From: Actinomyces sp.
GTDB taxonomy: Bacteria > Actinomycetota > Acidimicrobiia > Acidimicrobiales > Aldehydirespiratoraceae
Direction of reading: 5' to 3'
Length of the DNA stretch: 5,772 bases
Assembly (NCBI GenBank): GCA_003697065.1
Contig: RFFY01000320.1
Location: 1-5,772 of the forward strand
The translations under genes were made by a program, and so were the position numbers. Below are positions 1-4,546 of the stretch, in pieces. Positions within the stretch are counted from its first letter, which is position 1. The number at the start of each line of letters is the position of its first letter. Below the pieces are notes generated by a model, which worked only from the letters and a program-made list of their open reading frames with translations, made no database searches and was not told the DNA's origin.

Positions 1-492
1 CCCCCCACCACCGCCCCACCCACGACGACGGCACCCACGACGACGACGGCACCCACGACGACGGCACCCACGACGGCGGCACCCACGACGACAGCGGCAC
101 CCACGACGACGACCCCGCCGACGACCGTCCCGCCCACCACGGATCCGCCGTCGACCGCCGCCGCCGATCCGCCGGTGACCAGCACCGCGCCCACCACGAC
201 CACGGTGGCGGCCCCGTCGGTGGACGGTCCCACCGCCGAGCAGTGGGCGGCGCTGCGCCAGTGCGAGTCGTCGGGCAACTACCGCGCCGTCAGCCCCAGC
301 GGCCGCTACCGCGGCGCCTACCAGTTCTCCATCACCACCTGGGACTGGCTCGCCGGCCTGCGCTATCCCCAACTCGTCGGTGTCGACCCCATCGACGCCG
401 CTCCCGCCGACCAGGACGCCATGGCCTACGCCCTCTACGCCATCTACGGGCCCTCGCCCTGGCCGATCTGCGGCCGCTACCTCACCTCCTGA
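1..492 (+). CDS. Secreted Rpf-like (transglycosylase-like) protein, C-terminal part; 5' end outside window
   Basis: The frame is open from base 1 to TGA at 490-492, giving 163 residues of a longer protein. Residues 1-78 (counted from base 1) are a low-complexity Pro/Thr/Ala linker. Residues about 80-162 match the resuscitation-promoting-factor/transglycosylase-like domain (Pfam PF06737 type): QWAALRQCESSGNY, then YRGAYQF, then WPICGRYL at the end. Glu89 (bases 265-267) aligns with the catalytic Glu of Rpf enzymes. Cys88 and Cys157 sit where RpfB has its disulfide pair. Family knowledge: these enzymes cleave the peptidoglycan glycan strand outside the cell and support growth or resuscitation. 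The linker would be a flexible wall-spanning stalk. A GTG at 175 could be called as a start, but the repeat-coding frame continues upstream without a stop, so this is a truncated gene and not a 105-residue one. rsmA begins 14 bases downstream, as in the actinobacterial rpfB-ksgA arrangement. Whether the N-terminus has a signal peptide or G5 domains cannot be seen. Confidence 0.9.
   Translation, partial: PPTTAPPTTTAPTTTTAPTTTAPTTAAPTTTAAPTTTTPPTTVPPTTDPPSTAAADPPVTSTAPTTTTVAAPSVDGPTAEQWAALRQCESSGNYRAVSPSGRYRGAYQFSITTWDWLAGLRYPQLVGVDPIDAAPADQDAMAYALYAIYGPSPWPICGRYLTS
19..111 (+). repeat. Imperfect 15-18 bp tandem repeat coding for Ala-Pro-(Thr)2-4 linker
   Basis: Units of gcacccacgacgacg, with one to four acg codons and occasional aca or gcg, repeat about six times in frame. 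They encode A-P-T-T-T type peptides in the stalk of the Rpf-like protein. Units differ by whole codons, so length changes keep the reading frame. Thr/Pro-rich stalks of actinobacterial secreted proteins are often O-mannosylated; that is family knowledge and not visible here. Confidence 0.8.
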
Positions 493-506
493 CCGGCTCC
501 GGCGCC

Positions 507-1352
507 GTGACCCACGACCCGTCCGACATCCGGCGCCTCCTCGACCGTCACGGGCTGTCGCCGCGCCGGGCTTTCGGCCAGAACTTCGTCGTCGACGCCA
601 ACACGGTGCGCCGCATCGCCCGCCTGGCGGGGGTGGGACCCGGCGACCGGGTCGTCGAGATCGGCGCCGGGCTCGGTTCGCTCACCCTGGCCCTGGCCGA
701 GACCGGCGCCGAGATCGTGGCCGTCGAGGTCGACCGCGACCTCGTCCCCGTGCTGACCGAGCAGGTCGCCGAGCGGGGCGTCCGGGTGGTGCAAGGCGAC
801 GCCCTCACCCTCGACTGGGACGAGGTGCTCGGACACCGGGGCCCCTGGCACCTGGTGGCCAACCTGCCCTACAACGTCGCCACGCCCCTCGTGCTGGACC
901 TCCTGCGACGGGTCGAGGTCATCACCGACATGCTGGTGATGGTGCAAAAGGAGGTGGGGGAGCGCCTCGTCGCCGCCCCCGGCACCCGGGCGGCGGGCAT
1001 CCCCTCGGTGCTGGTCGCCTACCACGCCACCGGCGAGATCGTGGGCCGGGTACCGGCGGCCGTGTTCCACCCCCGCCCCCGGGTCGAGTCGGTGCTCGTC
1101 CGCCTCCGCCGCCGCCCCGCCCCCGCCGTCGACGTCCCCCTCGACGAGATCGAGCCCCTCGTGCGGACGGCCTTCTCCCAGCGGCGAAAGATGCTGAGGC
1201 GCTCCCTGGCCGGCCGGATCCCGGCGGAGCGGATCGAGGCGGCGGGGATCGATCCGGCCGCCCGCCCCGAGCAGCTCAGCCTCGCCGAGTGGGCGGCGCT
1301 GGCTCGCGCCGCTCGTCCCACCAGCGGGCCATCGCCGCGAACAGCTCGGTGA
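507..1352 (+). CDS. rsmA: 16S rRNA (adenine1518-N6/adenine1519-N6)-dimethyltransferase RsmA (KsgA)
   Basis: This 281-residue protein is of normal length for RsmA. It uses SAM to dimethylate two adjacent adenines in the 3'-terminal helix-45 loop of 16S rRNA, late in 30S assembly. Visible motifs, in order: FGQNF at 23-27; the SAM-binding glycine motif EIGAGLG at 51-57; acidic Glu74 after the second strand; GDA with Asp98; the catalytic NLPY at 119-122; FHPRPRVES at 187-195; and FSQRRKMLRRSL from 223 in the C-terminal domain. The GTG at 507 was chosen because MTHDPSDIRRLL fits the family N-terminus; no strong Shine-Dalgarno site precedes it. The start lies 14 bases after the Rpf-like stop, so translational coupling or one operon is likely. 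The family core ends near LAEWAALARA; the last 15 or so residues are a Pro/Arg-rich tail. That tail overlaps the 3' end of the opposing MBL gene by 77 bases. Confidence 0.97.
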   Translation: MTHDPSDIRRLLDRHGLSPRRAFGQNFVVDANTVRRIARLAGVGPGDRVVEIGAGLGSLTLALAETGAEIVAVEVDRDLVPVLTEQVAERGVRVVQGDALTLDWDEVLGHRGPWHLVANLPYNVATPLVLDLLRRVEVITDMLVMVQKEVGERLVAAPGTRAAGIPSVLVAYHATGEIVGRVPAAVFHPRPRVESVLVRLRRRPAPAVDVPLDEIEPLVRTAFSQRRKMLRRSLAGRIPAERIEAAGIDPAARPEQLSLAEWAALARAARPTSGPSPRTAR

Positions 1353-2271
1353 CGGGTGTCCGCTCGGGCCGGGTCCCGTGGCGGGCCGCCACCCAGTCAC
1401 GGTGGCAGGTGTCGGCCATGATCACGATGCGTTCGGGGTCGCCCCACCCCGCCCACCGGTCGAGGCGGATCTCGCGGGCGGCCGTCTCGACGTCCATCCC
1501 CTCGTCGTAGAAGGCGAAGAAGGTGTCGCGGCAGTAGCGCACGTAGGCGTCGATCCGGTCGATGCCGGCGAGGTCGGTGAGGGGACCGTGGCCCGGCACC
1601 ACGACCTCGGGCGCCCAGGAACGGATCAGGTGGAAGGCGGCGAGGAGCCGGTCGACCGGGCCCTCCCACAAGATGGGGTGACCCTCGGAGAAGACGATGT
1701 CGCCGGTGAACACGGTGCGGCGCTCGGGCACGTGGACGAGGACGTCGCCTCGGGTGTGGGCCGGGCCGACCTCGACGAGGTCGATGCGGGTGGCGCCGAC
1801 GTTCAGCTCGAGGCGACCGCTGAAGGTCTCGTGGGGTGGGGTGGGCGTGATGCCGGCGAAATCGAAGGCGCCGAAGCACTGGGCGAAGAACTCCCCCGTC
1901 ACGCCCATGGTCGGTGCCGCCTCGAGCAGGGCGACCATGAGCTCGGGCGACTCGTCGCCCATCTCGTCGGCGGTGGCGGCCGAGGCGATGATCCGGGCGT
2001 CGGCCACCAGCTCGTTGCCGTTGCAGTGGTCGCCGTTGCTGTGGGTGTTGACCACCGTGTCGATGGGGGCGGCGCCCAGGGCGGCGAAGCCTTCGAGCAT
2101 GCGCCGGGTGAGGTCGAGGTCGTAGAGGGTGTCGACGAGCAGGGTGGCGTCGCCGTCGGTCACCAGGCCGGCGTTCGACCAGCCCCACGACCCGTCGGGT
2201 TGGAGCCACGCCCAGGTGCCCTCGGCCACCTCGACGGCGTGACCCCCGCTGCGTCGGGGATCGGTCCGCAT
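1276..2271 (-). CDS. MBL-fold metallo-hydrolase (HxNxDH variant)
   Basis: This is a 331-residue metallo-beta-lactamase-fold protein. Metal-site motifs, in order from the ATG: THSNGDH (His77, Asn79, Asp81, His82), AHTRGD (His172), FTGD (Asp191) and VPGHGP (His228). The usual HxHxDH has Asn in place of its second His, a variation I recall from a subgroup of MBL hydrolases with NGDH. There is no signal peptide, so it is probably cytoplasmic; the substrate cannot be told. The C-terminal region (about 240-320) is mostly helical in character and is additional to the core. The ATG at 2271 was chosen because TACGGT lies 6 bases before it, as in leaderless actinobacterial genes; a GTG at 2319 would add 16 unconserved-looking residues and has no ribosome site. 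It lies downstream of the toxin gene on the same strand but 125 bases away with its own likely promoter. Its GC (77% in one line counted) resembles the housekeeping genes more than the TA genes. Confidence 0.9.
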   Translation of the reverse strand: MRTDPRRSGGHAVEVAEGTWAWLQPDGSWGWSNAGLVTDGDATLLVDTLYDLDLTRRMLEGFAALGAAPIDTVVNTHSNGDHCNGNELVADARIIASAATADEMGDESPELMVALLEAAPTMGVTGEFFAQCFGAFDFAGITPTPPHETFSGRLELNVGATRIDLVEVGPAHTRGDVLVHVPERRTVFTGDIVFSEGHPILWEGPVDRLLAAFHLIRSWAPEVVVPGHGPLTDLAGIDRIDAYVRYCRDTFFAFYDEGMDVETAAREIRLDRWAGWGDPERIVIMADTCHRDWVAARHGTRPERTPVTELFAAMARWWDERREPAPPTRRG

Positions 2272-2277
2272 GGGCGC

Positions 2278-2283
2278 ACCGTA
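2278..2283 (-). promoter_or_regulatory. Candidate -10 element (TACGGT) for a leaderless MBL transcript
   Basis: On the minus strand TACGGT is followed by six bases (GCGCCC) and then the ATG at 2271. A TANNNT hexamer at this distance puts the transcription start at or next to the A of the start codon. There is no Shine-Dalgarno sequence before this ATG, which supports leaderless translation. No convincing -35 hexamer is seen 17-18 bases upstream. Confidence 0.45.
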
Positions 2284-2321
2284 AACGATCCGATGTCGGC
2301 GGCCCAGTCCGGAGGCCACAG

Positions 2322-2363
2322 GGTTCTCGAGGGGGAACGCCGACGCTGGGGAGCTCGAGAGCC
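2322..2363. terminator. Inverted repeat between toxin gene and MBL gene; possible terminator of the TA operon
   Basis: The arms GGTTCTCGAG (2322-2331) and CTCGAGAGCC (2354-2363) pair over 10 positions, nine Watson-Crick and one G-U, around a 22-base loop. It begins 33 bases past the toxin stop codon in the minus direction and ends before the MBL promoter. No U tract follows, which is common for actinobacterial terminators. Both arms contain the palindrome CTCGAG, so a double protein-binding site is an alternative. The loop is long, which lowers confidence. Confidence 0.35.
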
Positions 2364-2396
2364 GGGTCAGTCACTGCAGGAGACGAGTTCGCGTGG

Positions 2397-2945
2397 TCAC
2401 AGGGACCGCACTGCCTCGACCGCGTTGACGAGCCCATCTCGGGCCAGCGTGTCGAGCAGGCGATCTACGCTCATGTCGGTGAGCGTCCGGGCTTGTTCGG
2501 CCAGGGTGTCCAGGATCGTGGCGGGTGAGAGGTCGACCAGGTAGGTCACGAAGGTGTCGGCCGACTGAGCCTCGATGTCATAGACGCCGAGGATCTCGGC
2601 GGGGAAGTCGCGGAGGTTGTCGGTGACGATCACCTGAGCCCCGGACCTGATCGCCACTGCCAGGACGTGGCGATCGTCAGGATCCGGGAGCGGTAGCGCT
2701 TCGATGAGGGGTTCGTACCCCTCTGTCATCGCAGCGGGGAGCGCCTCGACCATGAGGTCGCGGGTACGGGTGAGCTGATCGGGCGTCAGATCCGGGCGTG
2801 CCCTCAGCACCGAGTGGACCATCTCGTCGAGGATCCGTTCGCTCCAACTGAGACGGAAGAGCCGCTTCACAGCTAGGCGGATGAGGAGGTCGCGGACGGG
2901 TGGCCTGTGCAGCACACACGCATCGATCGTCGCCACGAACGCCAC
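2397..2945 (-). CDS. PIN-domain ribonuclease toxin of a type II toxin-antitoxin pair
   Basis: This 182-residue protein has a PIN-like fold (PIN_3/PF13470 style). Candidate metal-binding acidic residues are Asp8 in ATIDACVL, Asp40/Glu41 in ILDEMVHSVL, Asp88-Asp91 in LPDPDDRHVLAVAI, and Asp109 in VIVTDNLRDFP. PIN toxins cleave RNA using Mg2+ or Mn2+; the RNA target here is unknown. The segment LPDPDDRHVLAVAI...NLRDFP is very typical of actinobacterial PIN proteins paired with excisionase-like antitoxins. A C-terminal extension (about 125-182) follows the PIN core. The start is GTG at 2945, 18 bases after the antitoxin stop; a GTG three codons later is equally possible. The ribosome site is weak (GCGGCGGG at most), unlike the strong one of the antitoxin, which would keep toxin below antitoxin. 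Two lines counted inside the gene both give 65% GC, much lower than the flanking housekeeping genes, which suggests acquisition by transfer. Confidence 0.88.
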   Translation of the reverse strand: MAFVATIDACVLHRPPVRDLLIRLAVKRLFRLSWSERILDEMVHSVLRARPDLTPDQLTRTRDLMVEALPAAMTEGYEPLIEALPLPDPDDRHVLAVAIRSGAQVIVTDNLRDFPAEILGVYDIEAQSADTFVTYLVDLSPATILDTLAEQARTLTDMSVDRLLDTLARDGLVNAVEAVRSL

Positions 2946-2963
2946 GAGCCCGCCGCTTCTGCG

Positions 2964-3473
2964 TCAGTACAGCCCGAGTCGTTCGGCTTCGGCGGTGAGT
3001 TCGTCAGCAACGGCCCGTTGCCGTTCGGCTTCGGCGCGCATGTAGTCGAGGAGGTCGCTCAACTCGACACGACGCCTGTTGCCGACCCGCCGGTGGGGGA
3101 TGTCGCCGCGGTCGAGGAGCTTGACGAGATAGGGCCGCGACACGTTCATCAGATCCGCGGCCTGTTGGGTGGTGAGTTCGGTGGGGACCGGCACGACAGC
3201 GACGGCGTTGCCTTTGGCGGTCTCGGTGAGCACCGCTTCGAAAAGACGCACGACGGATTCCGGGACGCGCAGAGACAGGCGCCGGACCAGCCGCGAACCC
3301 CGGGCCGGCGGTGCGTCGTTCCCGGTGAAGACCTCCAAGGCAATGCCTTCGGTCCCCTCGGAGCGGGAGGACGCGGCGAGAAAGGTCCTGATGGCTTCCG
3401 CCGCTTCGGCCGCTTGCTCAGCGGCCTCGGCATCCGGCGGCGAGAGTTCGTCAGTGAGTAGCGACGGGGCCAT
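2964..3473 (-). CDS. Helix-turn-helix (excisionase-family) antitoxin partner of the PIN toxin
   Basis: This is a 169-residue protein. Residues about 98-145 form an excisionase-like winged helix (HTH_17/PF12728 style): LTTQQAADLMNVSRPYLVKLL, then DRGDIPHRRVGNRRRVELSDLLDYM. This fold binds DNA and in TA pairs commonly represses its own promoter. Residues about 10-35 are an Ala/Glu-rich helix. Residues 60-97 are a middle segment (LVRRLSLRVPESVVRLFEAVL) common in this antitoxin type. The tail 146-169 (AEAERQRAVADELTAEAERL) is a charged helix that could contact the toxin. It is longer than small VapB-type antitoxins, so I give no gene symbol. The ATG at 3473 has an excellent Shine-Dalgarno site, GGGAGGT, 7 bases upstream. 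It is first in the operon, with the toxin 18 bases downstream. One line counted gives 68% GC. Confidence 0.87.
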   Translation of the reverse strand: MAPSLLTDELSPPDAEAAEQAAEAAEAIRTFLAASSRSEGTEGIALEVFTGNDAPPARGSRLVRRLSLRVPESVVRLFEAVLTETAKGNAVAVVPVPTELTTQQAADLMNVSRPYLVKLLDRGDIPHRRVGNRRRVELSDLLDYMRAEAERQRAVADELTAEAERLGLY

Positions 3474-3480
3474 GGTCGGG

Positions 3481-3487
3481 ACCTCCC
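3481..3487 (-). promoter_or_regulatory. Strong Shine-Dalgarno site (GGGAGGT) of the antitoxin
   Basis: On the minus strand GGGAGGT ends 7 bases before the ATG at 3473 and is close to a full anti-16S match. It fixes the antitoxin start. It contrasts with the weak site before the toxin gene and with the absence of any such site before the MBL gene and ispE. Confidence 0.8.
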
Positions 3488-3508
3488 GGGTGCGGAGCTC
3501 TGCGTCTC

Positions 3509-3537
3509 AGGCTAGCGAATGTTCGAAATATCCGCAA
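3509..3537 (-). promoter_or_regulatory. Candidate promoter of the toxin-antitoxin operon
   Basis: On the minus strand TTGCGG (3537-3532) and TAGCCT (3514-3509) are separated by exactly 17 bases. The -10 fits TANNNT and the -35 matches the first three bases of TTGACA. Transcription would start near 3502, giving a leader of about 28 bases that contains the GGGAGGT site. The spacer carries TTCGAA in a local AT-rich stretch, a plausible place for autoregulatory binding by the HTH antitoxin (inference). Confidence 0.5.
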
Positions 3538-3580
3538 CAAAAGAAGTAGACGAATCACCCCGGGTCGCTACACCCGCCTC

Positions 3581-3586
3581 TAGCGT
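3581..3586 (+). promoter_or_regulatory. Candidate -10 element (TAGCGT) for a leaderless ispE transcript
   Basis: TAGCGT is followed by seven bases (GGCGGTC) and then the ATG at 3594. No Shine-Dalgarno sequence precedes the ATG. The distance fits a transcription start at the start codon. No clear -35 is seen. It implies ispE is transcribed on its own, although the conserved partner rsmA lies upstream. Confidence 0.5.
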
Positions 3587-3593
3587 GGCGGTC

Positions 3594-4343
3594 ATGGTCA
3601 CCGTCGTCGCCGCTCCCGCCAAGCTCACCGTCTCGTTGCGGGTCGTGGGTCGGCGCCCCGACGGCTACCACCTGATCGACGCCGAGATGGTCACCGTCGA
3701 CCTCGCCGACACCGTGACGATCGACGAGGACGGTCCCCCCGGGGTGACCTACCGCGGCCCCCACGGGACGGGCCTGGTGGGCGACGGCGACGATCTCGTC
3801 AGTCGGGCCCTCGACCTGGCCAGCCGGCGGGCGGCGGTGACCGTCGACAAGCACATACCGGCGGGCGCCGGTCTGGGCGGGGGATCCGCCGACGCCGCGG
3901 CCGTCCTGCGCTGGGCCGGTTGGGGGAGCGGACCTGAGGCGCTGGAGCGGGCCGCCGGGCTCGGTGCCGACGTGGCGTTCTGCTGCGTCGGGGGCCGGGC
4001 CCGGGTGACGGGGATCGGCGAGTGTGTCGAACCCCTGGCACCCGAGAACCGGGTCTTCACCCTGCTCGTGCCCCCCGTGCACTGTTCGACGCCGGCCGTC
4101 TACGCGGCCTGGGACGAGATGGACGGACCGAGGGGTGAGGCGGGCAACGACCTCGAACCGGCCGCCCTGCGGGTGGCGCCCGAACTGGCCGAACACCGGG
4201 ACCGTCTGGCCGCGATCACCGGCCGACGCCCGCGCCTGGCCGGGAGCGGTTCGACCTGGTTCGTGGAGGGCGACCACCGCGGTCCGGACCTGGTGGTGGT
4301 GCGCACCGTGGGCCCGGACGCGGGAACGCCCCGCCGACTCTGA
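3594..4343 (+). CDS. ispE: 4-diphosphocytidyl-2-C-methyl-D-erythritol kinase IspE
   Basis: This is a 249-residue GHMP-family kinase. It phosphorylates the 2-hydroxyl of CDP-methylerythritol with ATP in the MEP (non-mevalonate) isoprenoid pathway, in the cytoplasm. Visible motifs: APAKLTVSL with Lys10; RRPDGYHLIDAEM at 20-32; the ATP loop IPAGAGLGGGSADAAAVLR at about 88-106; LGADVAF with the likely catalytic Asp126; RVTGIGE at 137-143; GNDLEPAA at 184-191; and the C-terminal AGSGSTWFVEG at 216-226. It is shorter than E. coli IspE (283 residues), mainly after the ATP loop, where the usual helices are trimmed. Thr12 replaces the Asn often found two residues after Lys10. The ATG at 3594 was chosen because homology begins at once (VVAAPAKL) and a TAGCGT box lies 7 bases before it; an in-frame start at 3519 would add 25 residues translated from the promoter region. 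The stop codon lies in the loop of a strong hairpin. Confidence 0.95.
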   Translation: MVTVVAAPAKLTVSLRVVGRRPDGYHLIDAEMVTVDLADTVTIDEDGPPGVTYRGPHGTGLVGDGDDLVSRALDLASRRAAVTVDKHIPAGAGLGGGSADAAAVLRWAGWGSGPEALERAAGLGADVAFCCVGGRARVTGIGECVEPLAPENRVFTLLVPPVHCSTPAVYAAWDEMDGPRGEAGNDLEPAALRVAPELAEHRDRLAAITGRRPRLAGSGSTWFVEGDHRGPDLVVVRTVGPDAGTPRRL

Positions 4344-4354
4344 TCGGCGGGGCG
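4327..4354. terminator. Perfect 11-bp hairpin containing the ispE stop codon; likely convergent terminator
   Basis: CGCCCCGCCGA (4327-4337) pairs perfectly with TCGGCGGGGCG (4344-4354) around the 6-base loop CTCTGA, whose last three bases are the ispE stop codon. There is no U tract on either side. It lies between two converging genes (ispE and bS22, which ends 45 bases away), so it could serve both strands as an I-shaped, actinobacteria-style terminator. Function is inferred; the symmetry is seen directly. Confidence 0.65.
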
Positions 4355-4398
4355 ACGATGTCGGGCCGCCCGGACGAGCGGCGGCGCTGACGCGGTGA

Positions 4399-4491
4399 CT
4401 ACTTGCGGCGCTGGTGGCGCGTGCGGCGGAGCATCTTCTTGTGCTTCTTCTTCCGCATGCGCTTACGGCGCTTCTTGATCAACGAACCCAC
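4399..4491 (-). CDS. Small ribosomal subunit protein bS22 (AURKAIP1/COX24-domain mini-protein)
   Basis: The minus strand encodes 30 residues from GTG at 4491 to TAG at 4399. The protein starts MGSLIKKRRKRMRKKKHKK and ends LRRTRHQRRK; 18 of 30 residues are Lys or Arg. It matches, nearly residue for residue, the actinobacterial mini-protein that begins MGSVIKKRRKRM, annotated as an AURKAIP1/COX24 domain protein. That protein was identified as bS22 in mycobacterial 30S structures (established knowledge), where it binds near the 16S rRNA decoding region. It is too short for most gene finders. The GTG start is set by the conserved MGS(L/V)IKKRRKRM beginning; AAGGTG (4505-4500) lies 8 bases upstream as a Shine-Dalgarno site. 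TAAGGT at the same place could instead be a -10 box for a nearly leaderless transcript. It converges on ispE across a shared hairpin. Confidence 0.93.
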   Translation of the reverse strand: MGSLIKKRRKRMRKKKHKKMLRRTRHQRRK

Positions 4492-4497
4492 GAGTCC

Positions 4498-4527
4498 GGC
4501 ACCTTAGCGCCTCTGTCCGGAGGTGCC
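4498..4527 (-). promoter_or_regulatory. Upstream signals of bS22: possible promoter and hairpin over the ribosome site
   Basis: On the minus strand GGCACCT (4527-4521) is complementary to AGGTGCC (4504-4498), with a 16-base loop. The second arm covers most of AAGGTG, the Shine-Dalgarno site of the bS22 gene. The region also reads GTGGCA, 17 bases, TAAGGT, a possible -35/-10 pair whose transcription start would fall within 9 bases of the GTG. The two readings exclude each other: a start close to the GTG would remove the first arm of the hairpin. Confidence 0.35.
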
Positions 4528-4546
4528 ACCGCCCGCGCCCGGCGGG

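Noticed and set aside
1293..1312. Hairpin GCGGCGC/GCGCCGC with a 6-base loop as an rsmA or MBL terminator
   Set aside because: It lies inside both coding regions, well before the rsmA stop and before the MBL stop, and 7-bp GC-only stems are frequent by chance in this DNA.
380..1510. A 376-codon plus-strand frame, and a 307-codon minus-strand frame at 477-1400, over rsmA
   Set aside because: Both are Arg/Pro/Gly- or Gly/His-rich shadows of rsmA, which shows every family motif in its own frame.
2272..2319. Upstream GTG start adding 16 residues to the MBL hydrolase
   Set aside because: There is no ribosome site before it, the residues are Arg-rich filler, and the DNA includes the TACGGT box placed for the downstream ATG.
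1378..2544. A 388-codon plus-strand open frame across the MBL gene and the end of the toxin gene
   Set aside because: It is low-complexity (Val/Gly/Glu/Asp-rich) with no motif, and antisense to a protein with all MBL motifs.
2397..3473. Naming the TA pair vapBC
   Set aside because: The toxin is PIN-type, but the antitoxin is an excisionase-like HTH protein of 169 residues, not a VapB/AbrB- or ribbon-helix-helix-type antitoxin, so the symbol would mislead.
3519..3593. Upstream in-frame start adding 25 residues to IspE
   Set aside because: The added residues show no IspE similarity and the DNA carries promoter-like signals for both directions; family homology begins at the ATG at 3594.
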